Below are positions 1-9,232 of a stretch of 64,000 bases of DNA, piece after piece. This DNA is from Leptospira venezuelensis (lineage in GTDB: Bacteria; Spirochaetota; Leptospiria; Leptospirales; Leptospiraceae). A program made the position numbers and the translations under genes. Within the stretch, counting starts at the first letter, position 1, and each line of letters opens with the position of its first letter. The notes beneath the pieces are model-generated. The model saw only the letters and a list, made by a program, of their open reading frames with translations. It made no database searches and was not told the origin of the DNA. The stretch covers positions 271,968 to 335,967 of the forward strand of contig NZ_NETS01000006.1 in the NCBI RefSeq assembly GCF_002150035.1, read 5' to 3'.

Positions 1-1349
1 GACTGAAAGCAAGGGTTTCTAAGTAATTTGAAAATATCTGCTCTGGATCTTTCTTTGGAGAGCAGAGTGAGTAAGGAAAGAATCCCACTTATGTATGCAC
101 TTGTTTCTGAAGCGACAACATCTCTTATACTATAAGGAAGTGTTTTTAAACGACTGCCGGACTTCTCCGCAAGTTTCGCCTGAATCCCGCCTTCGAATAT
201 GAATTCCAATGCTGCTCTGTATTCTGAGAGGTCGGAGCAGAATATCCCAAAATCGGTTAATTTGGTTTCTTTAGATTCGGATAAGATGGAAAGAATATGA
301 TGAAATACTGCTTCTACTTCTCGGACTTTTCCAGGCGCTTCTAAAATTTGTAAACTTTCGTCTGGAACAAGTCTGGATGAGGCTTTATATTCTGATCGTC
401 CAAGATATTCTTTGAATTCTGATAGAACTGTTCTTTCCTGTTTTTCATTTTTAACAGAATGTGAAAATTCAGCTCCTGAGATTTCCCAGGATTTTTTTAG
501 CGAACGAAATGAGTTTGCCCAGTTTCTACAAATTTGATTTCTTTCTGTTCCGGAAACTAATTCTCCATCTGGAACTCCAAATTGAAAAACTTCTAAATGA
601 ATTTCAGGAAGAAGATTTTGAAAAATAGAAATATACGTACTCGAAAGTTGAGACAACGCGAATAAATACACGTTCTTAGGAGAATGTTTTTTAGCCTTCG
701 ATTCAGAACCAAGATTTCGCATGGAATATTGGATCAAAGTTTCTTTAGAAAGATCAGAATTTGTTAGATAAGAATATAGTTCTTTCTGAAAGAAAAAAAT
801 TTCTGATTGAGTGGCGACTTCTTCCCAGATATCTTCCCCCGGTAATCTTAGAAGTGAATATTTTTCTCCCAACCAGTTTCGGATCCAGTCTTGTCTATGA
901 AGCTCATAGTCCTTGAAATATTTGGCCAAACGTCCAGAAAGATCCAGGAGCCTGACCGGGTCTGGGGTCAATCTTGCGGAAGGCAGAAGATAATTTTTGA
1001 GAATCGGATACTTCTGTAAAAATTCCTGATTTCGGAGCAAGGTCTCGTAGATCTGGAATTTTCTAGACTCTCCCTGTAGGAACGGTCTGGATTTTGGATC
1101 TATCTCAGGAGAAAATTTTTCAAGAAGCAGTTCTTCTAAAAACTTTTCCAAGAAGAGAAATCTGAGATTGAATACCACACCGAATCTTTGGACCAGATCC
1201 AGGTTCAACCAGGTCTCCATACTCTTGTTCGGAATGATTACTGTCGGAGAATACAAGCCATCCTGCCTGGAGATTTCTTCTCTCAAGGATTCAGATAATG
1301 CTTCGGACAAATCCGCAAGATTGTCGGAACTATGTACTCGTATACTCAT
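1..1349 (-). CDS. recC: RecC, exonuclease V gamma subunit (N-terminal part, cut by window edge)
   Basis: About 449 codons read without a stop from an ATG at 1349 to the left edge of the window, so the 3' end is missing. The first 60 residues carry the RecC pattern: a short beta strand, then TVIIPNKSMETWLNLDL (about residues 36-52) and a phenylalanine-rich stretch. Further on are DLSGRLAKYFKDYELHRQDW, which resembles the RecC helicase-like core, and near the edge DIFKLLRNPCF. RecC is the non-catalytic helicase-fold subunit of the RecBCD helicase-nuclease that repairs double-strand breaks; it binds the 3' strand and recognises Chi. RecB and RecD would be expected to the left, outside the window. 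Identity is from motif recognition only. Confidence 0.85.
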   Translation of the reverse strand, partial: MSIRVHSSDNLADLSEALSESLREEISRQDGLYSPTVIIPNKSMETWLNLDLVQRFGVVFNLRFLFLEKFLEELLLEKFSPEIDPKSRPFLQGESRKFQIYETLLRNQEFLQKYPILKNYLLPSARLTPDPVRLLDLSGRLAKYFKDYELHRQDWIRNWLGEKYSLLRLPGEDIWEEVATQSEIFFFQKELYSYLTNSDLSKETLIQYSMRNLGSESKAKKHSPKNVYLFALSQLSSTYISIFQNLLPEIHLEVFQFGVPDGELVSGTERNQICRNWANSFRSLKKSWEISGAEFSHSVKNEKQERTVLSEFKEYLGRSEYKASSRLVPDESLQILEAPGKVREVEAVFHHILSILSESKETKLTDFGIFCSDLSEYRAALEFIFEGGIQAKLAEKSGSRLKTLPYSIRDVVASETSAYISGILSLLTLLSKERSRADIFKLLRNPCFQ

Positions 1350-1713
1350 CTTCGATCGGTTCTACCAGAAATTCTGAAATTACGGACCGGTAAAACAAAG
1401 TTTTGGTTCGAGAGGGGAGCTCTTAGAGGCTTATAATTTGGCAATCGGAAGGATTTTATCTAATGCGACATAATGCTGATTATCGGAAGTTGGGGGATAG
1501 GATCGGTTTCCAACCGCGCTTGCCTTAGAAAAGAATAAATCCAAAGTAACAATGTAACAATCGTATCAATTTTTTTAAGAAGAATTACCTGGATTTTGTA
1601 GTAACTTCGACGCGCCTTTCAATTTTCTTTGTATACAAAGTCTTGTAACAATTGCAGAAGATCAGATTCGATTGTATACAATAGAGTGTGCAGTATACCA
1701 AAATGACTTCTTC
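1350..1713. promoter_or_regulatory. Intergenic region with two perfect palindromes
   Basis: No convincing gene lies here. Two perfect palindromes occur, CTTTGTATACAAAG at 1627-1640 and ATTGTATACAAT at 1671-1682, sharing the core TTGTATACAA, with centres 43 bp apart (about four helical turns). They lie about 280-330 bp upstream of recC and just past the 3' end of the cysteine-repeat gene. They look like a pair of operators for a dimeric repressor, but which gene they control is not shown. They are not GC-rich enough to be terminators. Confidence 0.4.
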
Positions 1714-2106
1714 CTACAACTTGTAGAATAATGCAGACTTACATTTTTCTCCCAATAGACTTTTGTTCTCTTGGAGGCAGCGAATAACAGCTGTTCCTCG
1801 ATTGGAGCAATACTTTTCCTTGTCTTCTTTGCATGCTTCCATTCTAAGCCTTGCTTTTTCTCTGACCTCATGCAGCAATTCCTTGCAATCTTCAGAAAGG
1901 ATTTCCTCATTCTTCTTCAAGCAAGAAAGGACATCTCCTTTGGGACTTTCCTTACAGTATTTCTCTTTATCAGCGCGACATTGGTCTGCGTGTGAGTGAT
2001 TCGGTCCTTCTTCATGAGAACTAACGGAAAAATTGAATAAGAAAAAAAGGCACAAATAAGCCGTAACTACTCTAATTCTGCCTTTATTTGAAGTTCTGGA
2101 TAACAT
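1714..2106 (-). CDS. Secreted cysteine-rich repeat protein
   Basis: 130 residues from the ATG at 2106. That start puts a basic head (MLSRTSNKGRIR) directly before a hydrophobic signal stretch ending around VSSHEEG; a more upstream ATG at 2172 would bury the signal peptide behind 22 charged residues. After a His-rich HEEGPNHSH segment there are two copies of a Cys repeat, roughly C-x(6)-YC-x(10)-CLxxN-x(8)-C, which fits the cysteine-rich repeat family found in Golgi protein GLG1 and in many small bacterial periplasmic proteins. It probably forms disulphides outside the cytoplasm. Function is unknown. It stands alone between recC and a divergent unknown gene. Confidence 0.7.
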   Translation of the reverse strand: MLSRTSNKGRIRVVTAYLCLFFLFNFSVSSHEEGPNHSHADQCRADKEKYCKESPKGDVLSCLKKNEEILSEDCKELLHEVREKARLRMEACKEDKEKYCSNRGTAVIRCLQENKSLLGEKCKSALFYKL

Positions 2107-2602
2107 GACGACTAACCTTAGTATGGGACCTAAGTCAATTTTGCTGGTTTCTTTTTTTTCGAAAAGATACAATTACATCGGAAGCGAAAAACCGAAGTCT
2201 AATGAATGTTAGTTAGAAGAAGGAGGTAAACATTACTATTCGTCGGAACTGAGACAGAAAAACGTAAATGTTTCAGACTTCGATTAATAATAATGAATCG
2301 TACACAAACTTTCTATCATGTGATATTTCTGTATGAGGACGAGGTCATGCTAACGGCTTCCTGTAGTCCTTCGAGGGACAAAGTTTGGAAGAGCATTTGA
2401 GTCTTTAAGTTGCTTAGTATACTTTAAAGGAGGTGTTGTGATTCTATTCTGCATAGCCCGGACCCAAAGAAGAAGCTTTTTGTTTTTTCCTCCAGCTATT
2501 TGAAAAAGAGTTTCGGTATTGGTCCAGGTAAGGAACACTATCCACCGACTAAAAAATAAAATAACACCTGACGGTGCATTATAGAAATCGCAAGGCAAGG
2601 AT
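2107..2602. other. Intergenic region without a supported gene
   Basis: About 500 bases between two divergent genes. An 82-codon open frame on the minus strand (2350-2598) has no recognisable features and poor composition. A good Shine-Dalgarno-like AAGGAGGT occurs near 2428-2435 but is followed by only about 20 codons. I see promoter space for the two flanking genes and nothing more definite. Confidence 0.5.
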
Positions 2603-3115
2603 ATGGATTACGAAAAGGAAAAAAAGAAACTCCTCTCTGCGAAAACGCCAGAGCAGTACATTGAATTTTCCATCAAATCAAAACTAGAAGGACCCAAGAA
2701 GTCCAGTATTACCACAGAATGGTTAAATAAATCCGGTTATACAATAGATGACATAAAATATGCAAGGAATAGGCATCCTTTTTGGAGAGAGAAAAGAAAC
2801 AAAGGCTCTTACGAAAGAAACAGTCGTCGTCTAGAATACCATAACTACTATAAGACGGATGAGAAGATCGTTTGGGACGATGCCAAACTTTCCAAGTTTT
2901 ACGACCTGAATCAGGAAGGAAATGCGGATCATGAATTGGCTAGACTTTTCAAAACTTCTATTCCCGCTGTGAATCATATTCGCAGAAAGTTCCGTTTTTC
3001 CACCATTCTACTAGAACTGGAAAAAAAGAAACCTAACAAGGCTGCGGTTATAAAGCTAAGCGGTCATTCAGAGTCTGTTCTGAAACGTTTGATTAAGGAA
3101 AAGGGAAAAAAATAA
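2603..3115 (+). CDS. Conserved hypothetical protein, basic, with possible HTH
   Basis: 170 residues, rich in Lys and Arg, without signal peptide or membrane segment, so cytoplasmic. The segment around residues 105-132 (GNADHELARLFKTSIPAV, then NHIRRKFRF) reads like a helix-turn-helix: an acidic first helix, a turn, and a recognition helix with Arg/Lys. The tail also has a short repeated helix-turn pattern. A DNA-binding role is an inference. It is a single gene followed by a possible terminator hairpin. I do not recognise a named family. Confidence 0.65.
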   Translation: MDYEKEKKKLLSAKTPEQYIEFSIKSKLEGPKKSSITTEWLNKSGYTIDDIKYARNRHPFWREKRNKGSYERNSRRLEYHNYYKTDEKIVWDDAKLSKFYDLNQEGNADHELARLFKTSIPAVNHIRRKFRFSTILLELEKKKPNKAAVIKLSGHSESVLKRLIKEKGKK

Positions 3116-3119
3116 ACTT

Positions 3120-3152
3120 CCTGCCCGTCGATCTTTCCGAAAGGCGGGCCTT
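3120..3152 (+). terminator. Possible terminator hairpin after the 2603-3115 gene
   Basis: GCCCG at 3123-3127 pairs with CGGGC further on, and an inner CTTT-CCG-AAAG hairpin is nested inside. There is no long T tract after it, so the call is tentative. Confidence 0.35.
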
Positions 3153-3295
3153 GTCAATAAATTTCAGGAGAGAGTCTCCTAAAAGTCCTACCTCAAGTCA
3201 AATTTCTCCTCTATTTTATAAACTTTTACAGTACTTCATATTTTAGTAAAAAGTTGCGCGTCATCTGCCAGAGAGAATCTTGGAAATGATCGTCC

Positions 3296-4726
3296 ATGTA
3301 TAAACAAATCAGCCGCTTTTCCATTCTAGTCATTATCGCTATCTTCGCTTCTTCCGTACTTTATGCGGGACCCGTACGTGAATTTTTAAGTTCTGACGGT
3401 AAATCCAAAACAAACCAAGAGGAAGAAGAAGGTCCTAAACCTTCAGCTCCAAAAAGAGAAATTCCTAGATCAGAAGAAACTTCTTCTCCTTCCCCTAAGA
3501 TAGAAGCAAAGGTTAAAAAAGAAAACGAAGAATCTGTAGCTTCTAATCAGCCTTCTTCTCATAAATCTAAACGTCTAGAGCGTCGGAAAAAAGGAAAAAC
3601 CAAGGTTTCTAAAAAGGAAAAGTTGGAGATTAAAGAGAAGGAAAAAGAAACTGCTTCGAAGAAGTATGAAAATTCTCTTCCTGGAGTTTCAGGACTTCCT
3701 CCTAAGACTGAATACGACACTAAAAACCAAGGTGCAAATGCTGAATTAGGCCATGGAAAAGGGATCCCAGTTTTATGCTACCATCACCTTGTTGGGAACC
3801 AAGACCCAATGGGCGGATATAATTTAGATCCAAGCCTTTTAGAAGAACAATTCAAATACCTCAAGTCTCTAGGCTACCAAACCATTAGTTTGGACCAATT
3901 CTATCAATACCAACAAGGAAAGGCTGGTTCTGATTTTCCTAGTCGCCCTGTTCTTTTAACTTTTGATGATGGATCTTTAACTCATAGAGATGTGCTTGTT
4001 CCATTATTGAAAAAATATGGAATGAGAGCTAGTGTTTTTATTTATCCAACCGTGATCTCTAATCCTAGATATAAATTTTATTTAAGCTGGGCTCAGTTGA
4101 AAGAGGCTTTGGATAGCGGAGTTTTGGATATAGGCTCTCATACAGTATACCATCCTAAATTGCCTGCAATGTCTCGAGCTGAAATCAGAAGCCAGCTTAA
4201 AGATTCCAAAGCAACTTTAGAAGCAAAGACAGGCAGAAAGATCCAAGACCTCGCTTATCCATTCGGATTATTCGACGTACGAGTGATAGAAGAAGCTAAG
4301 GCAGCAGGTTATAGAATGGCTTTCACTGTAAATCCAGGAAAGAATGTTCCTGGAACTTACGCCTATACAATCCATAGATCCTTGGTGACTTGGGGAATGT
4401 CCCAATCTAGATTCAATTCTATTTTGAGCGCTTCTCCACCCGTTAAGATCCAACTAGGAGTCCTGGACGGTTCTTGGGTTAAACCTGGAGATACTTTCCC
4501 TGTAATAGTAGAAGGTCTAGACCCTAAGTCGGTGGCGATCAAGATCAGCGGAAAAGAAGGTATCGTTCAAAGAAAGTCGAATACAGAATATATCATTAGA
4601 ATTCCTGAATTCAAAAAGACTACTTATCCGGCTATGACGGTGATTGGCAAAACTCCTTCTGGCAAGAGAAGTGAAACTCAATTTTTATTTGTAAATAGAA
4701 AAGAGTTTAAAAAAGATCCGGACTAA
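3296..4726 (+). CDS. Secreted polysaccharide deacetylase (NodB family)
   Basis: 476 residues. A signal peptide or anchor (1-24) is followed by a Lys/Glu/Ser-rich low-complexity linker (about 35-125) and a NodB-type carbohydrate esterase 4 domain. The catalytic motifs are visible: LTFDDG at 221-226 with the catalytic and metal-binding Asp pair, and SHTVYHP at 281-287 with the two metal-binding His. The preceding CYHHLVG (161-167) is typical of the PgaB/IcaB branch. The enzyme should remove N- or O-acetyl groups from cell-wall or extracellular polysaccharide outside the inner membrane. The last 90 residues look like a small beta-rich module. Monocistronic. Confidence 0.88.
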   Translation: MYKQISRFSILVIIAIFASSVLYAGPVREFLSSDGKSKTNQEEEEGPKPSAPKREIPRSEETSSPSPKIEAKVKKENEESVASNQPSSHKSKRLERRKKGKTKVSKKEKLEIKEKEKETASKKYENSLPGVSGLPPKTEYDTKNQGANAELGHGKGIPVLCYHHLVGNQDPMGGYNLDPSLLEEQFKYLKSLGYQTISLDQFYQYQQGKAGSDFPSRPVLLTFDDGSLTHRDVLVPLLKKYGMRASVFIYPTVISNPRYKFYLSWAQLKEALDSGVLDIGSHTVYHPKLPAMSRAEIRSQLKDSKATLEAKTGRKIQDLAYPFGLFDVRVIEEAKAAGYRMAFTVNPGKNVPGTYAYTIHRSLVTWGMSQSRFNSILSASPPVKIQLGVLDGSWVKPGDTFPVIVEGLDPKSVAIKISGKEGIVQRKSNTEYIIRIPEFKKTTYPAMTVIGKTPSGKRSETQFLFVNRKEFKKDPD

Positions 4727-4857
4727 AAGTCTATTTCCCATAAATTTTATGGTTTCCTGAAGTTCTAAAGTTATATTTTATCTAGAAGAACCGTCAAAAT
4801 CGTATCGTTTCTACGAAAGTTTTTTGACATCTCTAGGTAGGTAAGAATATTTTCGGT

Positions 4858-6654
4858 ATGCCAAAAGATTCCGAGACATTCGAAAAAATCGAAACATCCA
4901 AGACTCGGAATTACCTTCCTCTTGTTTTATGGACGGTGTTGCTTTCTCTCGCCCTCCCCTATTCTTACTTTGCAGATCCTGTTCCAGAACCGGGTCCGGT
5001 ACTTCGTTTAGATTCTCATTCTGCCGGTAAAATTCCTCTTAGGGAAGAGATCTCCTATTTTAAAGATACAGAAGGAACTCTTACTTGGGAAGATCTCTCT
5101 GCTCCAGATTCCGAAGTTGAGTTCAAAAAGAATACGGATAGAATGCCAAACTTCGGCTACGATTCTTCTCCTTATTGGCTTAAGTTCTCGGTCGAAGCCG
5201 AAGAATCTCTTTCAGAAGAACGTTTTCTTACCTTAGAATATCCTCATATTGATTATGTAGATGTATATTGGAAAGATTCTAAAGGGAGAGAAGGTGAATT
5301 TCACACAGGAGACATGCTTCCCTTTAAGGAAAGACCTATTGCTGAGAGATACTTTGTATTTCCTTTAACCCTAGAGGATAAGGGAAAGATAGAAGTGTTT
5401 ATCCGGGTCAAGTCGGAAGGATCTCTCACTCTCCCACTTCACTTGGTTACTAAATCCAATTTAGATCATTCTTCCAAGATCTCATTGCTTATCGACGGAA
5501 TCTATTTCGGTGCCCTGGGAGTGATGGTATTCTATAACTTCTTTCTGTTCTTAGGTATTAGAGAAAGAACATATATATATTACGTAATTTTAATTTTTGC
5601 GGCGACTTACTTTTTGATCATGAGTTCAGGGTACGGTTTCTGGTTTTTAGTCCCGAATTCTCCTAAATTTGTGAACTCTTCCTTTATCATGTCCACTTGT
5701 ATCGCAATGATATTTTTGGGTCTATTTGCGGAAGAGTATCTGCAGACCAGAGAAACTTATCCGATCCTGCATATATTTATCCGAGCGCTAACAATTGTTT
5801 GGTCTATTCTAACTATATTGCCATTATTTTTACCTTTAAAATACCTGCTTCCTTTTACGGCCATTCTGCCAATTTTGGAAATCTTGGTGCTGATGTTCAT
5901 TTCTTTGGTTCAAAGTTTAAGAAAGGACAGAAAGGCGAGAATTTTTCTAAGTGCATGGATCTTTAGTTTGATAGGTGTATTCATATTTTCTTTGAATAGA
6001 CTTGGTCTTCTTGATTCTGAAGAAATTGCTTCCGGAACATTGAAAATCGGAGTTTTGAGTAACGTTATTCTGCTTTCATTGGGACTGGTAGATAGGATCA
6101 ATACTTTCCAGAAAGAAAAAGAAGAGTATAAAGAAAAAGCAGATAAACTATTTGAACTTTCTTTAATGGACCCTTTAACCGGGGTAGCCAATCGAAGATT
6201 TTTCGATCAGGAATTGGAGAGAGAATGGAACCGATCTGTTCGGACGGAACGACCACTTTCCCTCTTAATGATAGATGTGGACTTCTTCAAAGCGTATAAC
6301 GATACCTACGGGCATTTAAAAGGGGACCAAGTTCTTTTCCAGGTGGCCCAGGCGTTAAAAGAATGCCTAAATCGCTCTTCCGATATGATTGCTAGATACG
6401 GAGGAGAAGAATTCTCTGTCATTCTTCCTGATACTCCTGTAGAAGGTGCGATCGTTGTAGCCTTGAACATGTTACAGACAGTCGAAGATATGGGGATACC
6501 TCATTCGGAGAGTACTTTCACGAGAGTAACCGTTTCTATAGGTGTTTCCAGTAATACGGATCGTGATATCCATTCTTACCAAGAATTATTGGGATTAGCG
6601 GATAAAAACCTATATGATTCCAAAGCATTTGGTCGAAATCATATACGTCATTGA
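4858..6654 (+). CDS. Membrane diguanylate cyclase (7TMR-DISM plus GGDEF)
   Basis: 598 residues. One N-terminal hydrophobic segment (about 19-37) is followed by a beta-rich periplasmic domain of the 7TMR-DISM extracellular type 2 family (about 50-205), then seven hydrophobic helices (about 210-410), a short coiled coil and a C-terminal GGDEF domain. The active site reads GGEEF at 515-519, so it is expected to make cyclic di-GMP. RSSD at 506-509, five residues before it, is a classic RxxD inhibitory site for product feedback. The periplasmic domain probably senses a carbohydrate or other ligand. No partner gene is adjacent. Confidence 0.92.
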   Translation: MPKDSETFEKIETSKTRNYLPLVLWTVLLSLALPYSYFADPVPEPGPVLRLDSHSAGKIPLREEISYFKDTEGTLTWEDLSAPDSEVEFKKNTDRMPNFGYDSSPYWLKFSVEAEESLSEERFLTLEYPHIDYVDVYWKDSKGREGEFHTGDMLPFKERPIAERYFVFPLTLEDKGKIEVFIRVKSEGSLTLPLHLVTKSNLDHSSKISLLIDGIYFGALGVMVFYNFFLFLGIRERTYIYYVILIFAATYFLIMSSGYGFWFLVPNSPKFVNSSFIMSTCIAMIFLGLFAEEYLQTRETYPILHIFIRALTIVWSILTILPLFLPLKYLLPFTAILPILEILVLMFISLVQSLRKDRKARIFLSAWIFSLIGVFIFSLNRLGLLDSEEIASGTLKIGVLSNVILLSLGLVDRINTFQKEKEEYKEKADKLFELSLMDPLTGVANRRFFDQELEREWNRSVRTERPLSLLMIDVDFFKAYNDTYGHLKGDQVLFQVAQALKECLNRSSDMIARYGGEEFSVILPDTPVEGAIVVALNMLQTVEDMGIPHSESTFTRVTVSIGVSSNTDRDIHSYQELLGLADKNLYDSKAFGRNHIRH

Positions 6655-6754
6655 TCCTTTCTGAAACAATTGTTCGAGAAAGACATTCGGGAAAATCATG
6701 AAAATTTAATTTTTCCTGGACCCTAGGCCTAGTCGGGATTAAAATCGGTCCCCC

Positions 6755-8689
6755 ATGGAACCTCTTAAACTCCCTTTTCTAAATTCTCAAACATTATATT
6801 GGACTTTAAAGTCTTCTACAGATAGTTTTAAGGAACATCCTGCTCAATTCTTTAAGCCGGATGGTAAAACTTATAAATCCTTAAACTTTAAAGAGCTAGG
6901 TGATGTAGTTACCAGGATCGGTTTGGGTCTTGTGTCTATTGGAGTTAAAAAAGGAGAGAATGTAGGTTTGATCGCCGATTCCGGGCATCGTTGGATTTGG
7001 GCGAGTATGGGGATTACGAATATTGGGAGTGTGGATGTACCTAGAGGAACCGACTCGACTCTTGAAGACCTAATCTATATCTTAAACCATTCAAAGGCAG
7101 AAGTTTGTTTTGCAGGAAATTCAGAAGTGGTACGCAAAATCAGTTCTGCTTCTGCGTCTTTTCCGCACTTAAAAACAGTTATTTTATTCGAATCTTCTCA
7201 TCATTCCGAGCCAAGACATCCATTCAAACTTTTGCATCTAGATGATTTAATCTCATTAGGAGACAGATGGATCCAAGAAAAAGGAGAATTAGAATTTCAT
7301 TCTAGGGGCGAATCTATCCAAGAGTCCGATCTTGCCACTATAGTTTATACTTCCGGAACTACTGGTCGCCCTAAGGGAGTAATGCTCACTCATAGAAACA
7401 TAGTATTTAACGTGAATATGTCTTTGGCCTTGGACGACGTTCGTATTACTCCGGAAGATAGAACGATGGCTTATCTCCCTCCTTGGCATATTGCAGAAAG
7501 GTTGATTGAAACAGCATGCGTTAGAGCTGGTGCGTCGGAGGCATTTACTTCCATTTCTAGCTTAGGCCAAGATTTGCAGGATATTAAACCTACATTCCTT
7601 CTTTCCGTTCCTAGAGTTTGGGAAAGTTTTTACAATAAAGTCCAAGATAAATTGAAGGATGCTTCCCCTGTTGCTAAATCTATTTTCAAAACTTTTCAAT
7701 CAGTCGCAAATTCTTATTATAAATATAAGAGCAGACTATTAGGTTTGGAATTTGCTTTAAAACCAAGATCTTTCTTTGGCGAGTTTTTCCATAGATTGAG
7801 CGGACTGTTCGGCACATTCTTCTGGTTCGTTCCAAATATTCTTGCTCAATTAGTATTTTCTAAAATACGAAAAAGCCTGGGTGGGAAGTTAAAATTTGCG
7901 ATCTCAGGAGCTGGGGCGCTTCCGGAGTATATAGACAGATTTTTTAATTCTATTGGAATTCCTATCTTAGAAGGTTATGGAATGACCGAAACTAGCGGAG
8001 CTTCTACCAGAAGAAGGTTAGATAGGATCACGGTTGGGACATTAGGAAAATGTATTCCTGGTGTGGAGATCAAGATCTTAGATGAGAAGGGAGAAGAAAT
8101 CCACGAACCTGGGGTAAAAGGGATCGCTTGGCATAAAGGCGGTCATATCATGCAGGGGTATTATTTAGATCCTGAGAAAACTGCGGAGACCATGAAAGAC
8201 GGATGGTTAAATTCTGGGGACCTTCTCCTTTGGACCTCTCAAGGAGAATTAAAGTACGCGGGAAGAGCCAAGGATACAATCGTACTTTTGGGCGGAGAAA
8301 ATTTAGAACCGGAACCTATCGAGTTTGCTCTTACCCAAAGTGAACTGATCCTACAGGCAATGATAGTAGGTCACGACCAAAAAACGTTAAGTGCTTTATT
8401 AGTGCCAGATTGGGAGGTTTTAGACAAGCAGTTGCGTGACTGGAAATCCAGATTATTACAAGAAATTGCTGACCCAAACTCTGATCCAGATGTCAGAGAA
8501 CTATTCAAAAAAGAAATTAAAGAGAGAGTTTCTTCTAAAAACGGTTTTAAAAATTTCGAAAAAGTATCTAATTTTTACCTTCTTCCGAAAAAATTCGAAC
8601 CTGGAGACGAGTTAACCATGACTATGAAGGTGAAGAGGAGCGTTGTCTCGGATAAATATAAGAATCAAATCAATGAATTATTCAGATAA
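6755..8689 (+). CDS. Long-chain fatty acid-CoA ligase (AMP-binding)
   Basis: 644 residues, normal length for the bacterial FadD15/FACL family. The AMP-binding P-loop YTSGTTGRPKG lies at 198-208, the YGMTETSG motif at about 407, and a GWLNSGDL adenylate-forming motif later. The C-terminal domain has a lysine-rich end (MTMKVKR) supplying the usual catalytic Lys. It activates long-chain fatty acids to acyl-CoA at the inner membrane face. Leptospires use long-chain fatty acids as main carbon source, so several such ligases are expected. The stop overlaps the region just before the DoxX-like gene, so the two may be co-transcribed. Confidence 0.92.
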   Translation: MEPLKLPFLNSQTLYWTLKSSTDSFKEHPAQFFKPDGKTYKSLNFKELGDVVTRIGLGLVSIGVKKGENVGLIADSGHRWIWASMGITNIGSVDVPRGTDSTLEDLIYILNHSKAEVCFAGNSEVVRKISSASASFPHLKTVILFESSHHSEPRHPFKLLHLDDLISLGDRWIQEKGELEFHSRGESIQESDLATIVYTSGTTGRPKGVMLTHRNIVFNVNMSLALDDVRITPEDRTMAYLPPWHIAERLIETACVRAGASEAFTSISSLGQDLQDIKPTFLLSVPRVWESFYNKVQDKLKDASPVAKSIFKTFQSVANSYYKYKSRLLGLEFALKPRSFFGEFFHRLSGLFGTFFWFVPNILAQLVFSKIRKSLGGKLKFAISGAGALPEYIDRFFNSIGIPILEGYGMTETSGASTRRRLDRITVGTLGKCIPGVEIKILDEKGEEIHEPGVKGIAWHKGGHIMQGYYLDPEKTAETMKDGWLNSGDLLLWTSQGELKYAGRAKDTIVLLGGENLEPEPIEFALTQSELILQAMIVGHDQKTLSALLVPDWEVLDKQLRDWKSRLLQEIADPNSDPDVRELFKKEIKERVSSKNGFKNFEKVSNFYLLPKKFEPGDELTMTMKVKRSVVSDKYKNQINELFR

Positions 8690-8747
8690 AACTCCATTCA
8701 GCGTAACGAATCTGAGAAAAGATCGAATCCAAGATAAAGGAGATTTT

Positions 8748-9140
8748 ATGCCGGTTTTGACTCAAACAGTAAAGAATCGATTGTCCACGATACTTTCCGT
8801 TTTTTCGGCCCTTGTATTTTTGCAGACCTTATTTTTTAAATTCACCGGACAAGATGAATCCGTTCATATTTTTTCCACTTTGGGTATAGAACCTTGGGGA
8901 AGGATTGGAACAGGCTCGGTAGAATTTTTTGTAGCAGCACTTTTGATTTTCCCACCATCCAGATTCGTAGGAGCCTTGGTAGGTTTTGGATTGATGATTG
9001 GAGCAGTACTGTCCCACCTTTTATTTTTAGGGATAGTGATCGATGATGATGGGGGATTATTGTTTGCGATGGCAGTGAGTGTACTTATCTCCTGCACTGT
9101 TATATTAAATCTAGAGTGGGACCATAGACCTCCTACCTAG
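8748..9140 (+). CDS. DoxX-like membrane protein
   Basis: 130 residues from the ATG at 8748, which has a good AAAGGAG ribosome site 7 bases upstream. A longer reading starting at 8643 overlaps the ligase gene and adds 35 residues that do not look coding. Four hydrophobic helices are visible, with FKFTGQ after the first and a conserved glycine-rich GALVGFGLMIGAVLSHL segment. This fits the DoxX/DoxD-like superfamily of small four-helix membrane proteins. Molecular function is not established. It lies 58 bases after the acyl-CoA ligase and may share its transcript. Confidence 0.75.
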   Translation: MPVLTQTVKNRLSTILSVFSALVFLQTLFFKFTGQDESVHIFSTLGIEPWGRIGTGSVEFFVAALLIFPPSRFVGALVGFGLMIGAVLSHLLFLGIVIDDDGGLLFAMAVSVLISCTVILNLEWDHRPPT

Positions 9141-9232
9141 TTCCAAAATTTTTAGAAATTCTCTCAGTTTCTTATCTTTAAAAAAGGAACGGTACTCTAA
9201 ACCTAGGTTCCAATTTTGAAGATAAGAAAAAT

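Noticed and set aside
1627..1640. LexA (SOS) box upstream of recC
   Set aside because: The spacing between TTTG and CAAA is four bases, not five as in the leptospiral box I recall. Kept only as a possible operator.
2350..2598. 82-codon minus-strand gene
   Set aside because: No ribosome site, no family signal, odd composition; overlaps the promoter region of the 2603 gene.
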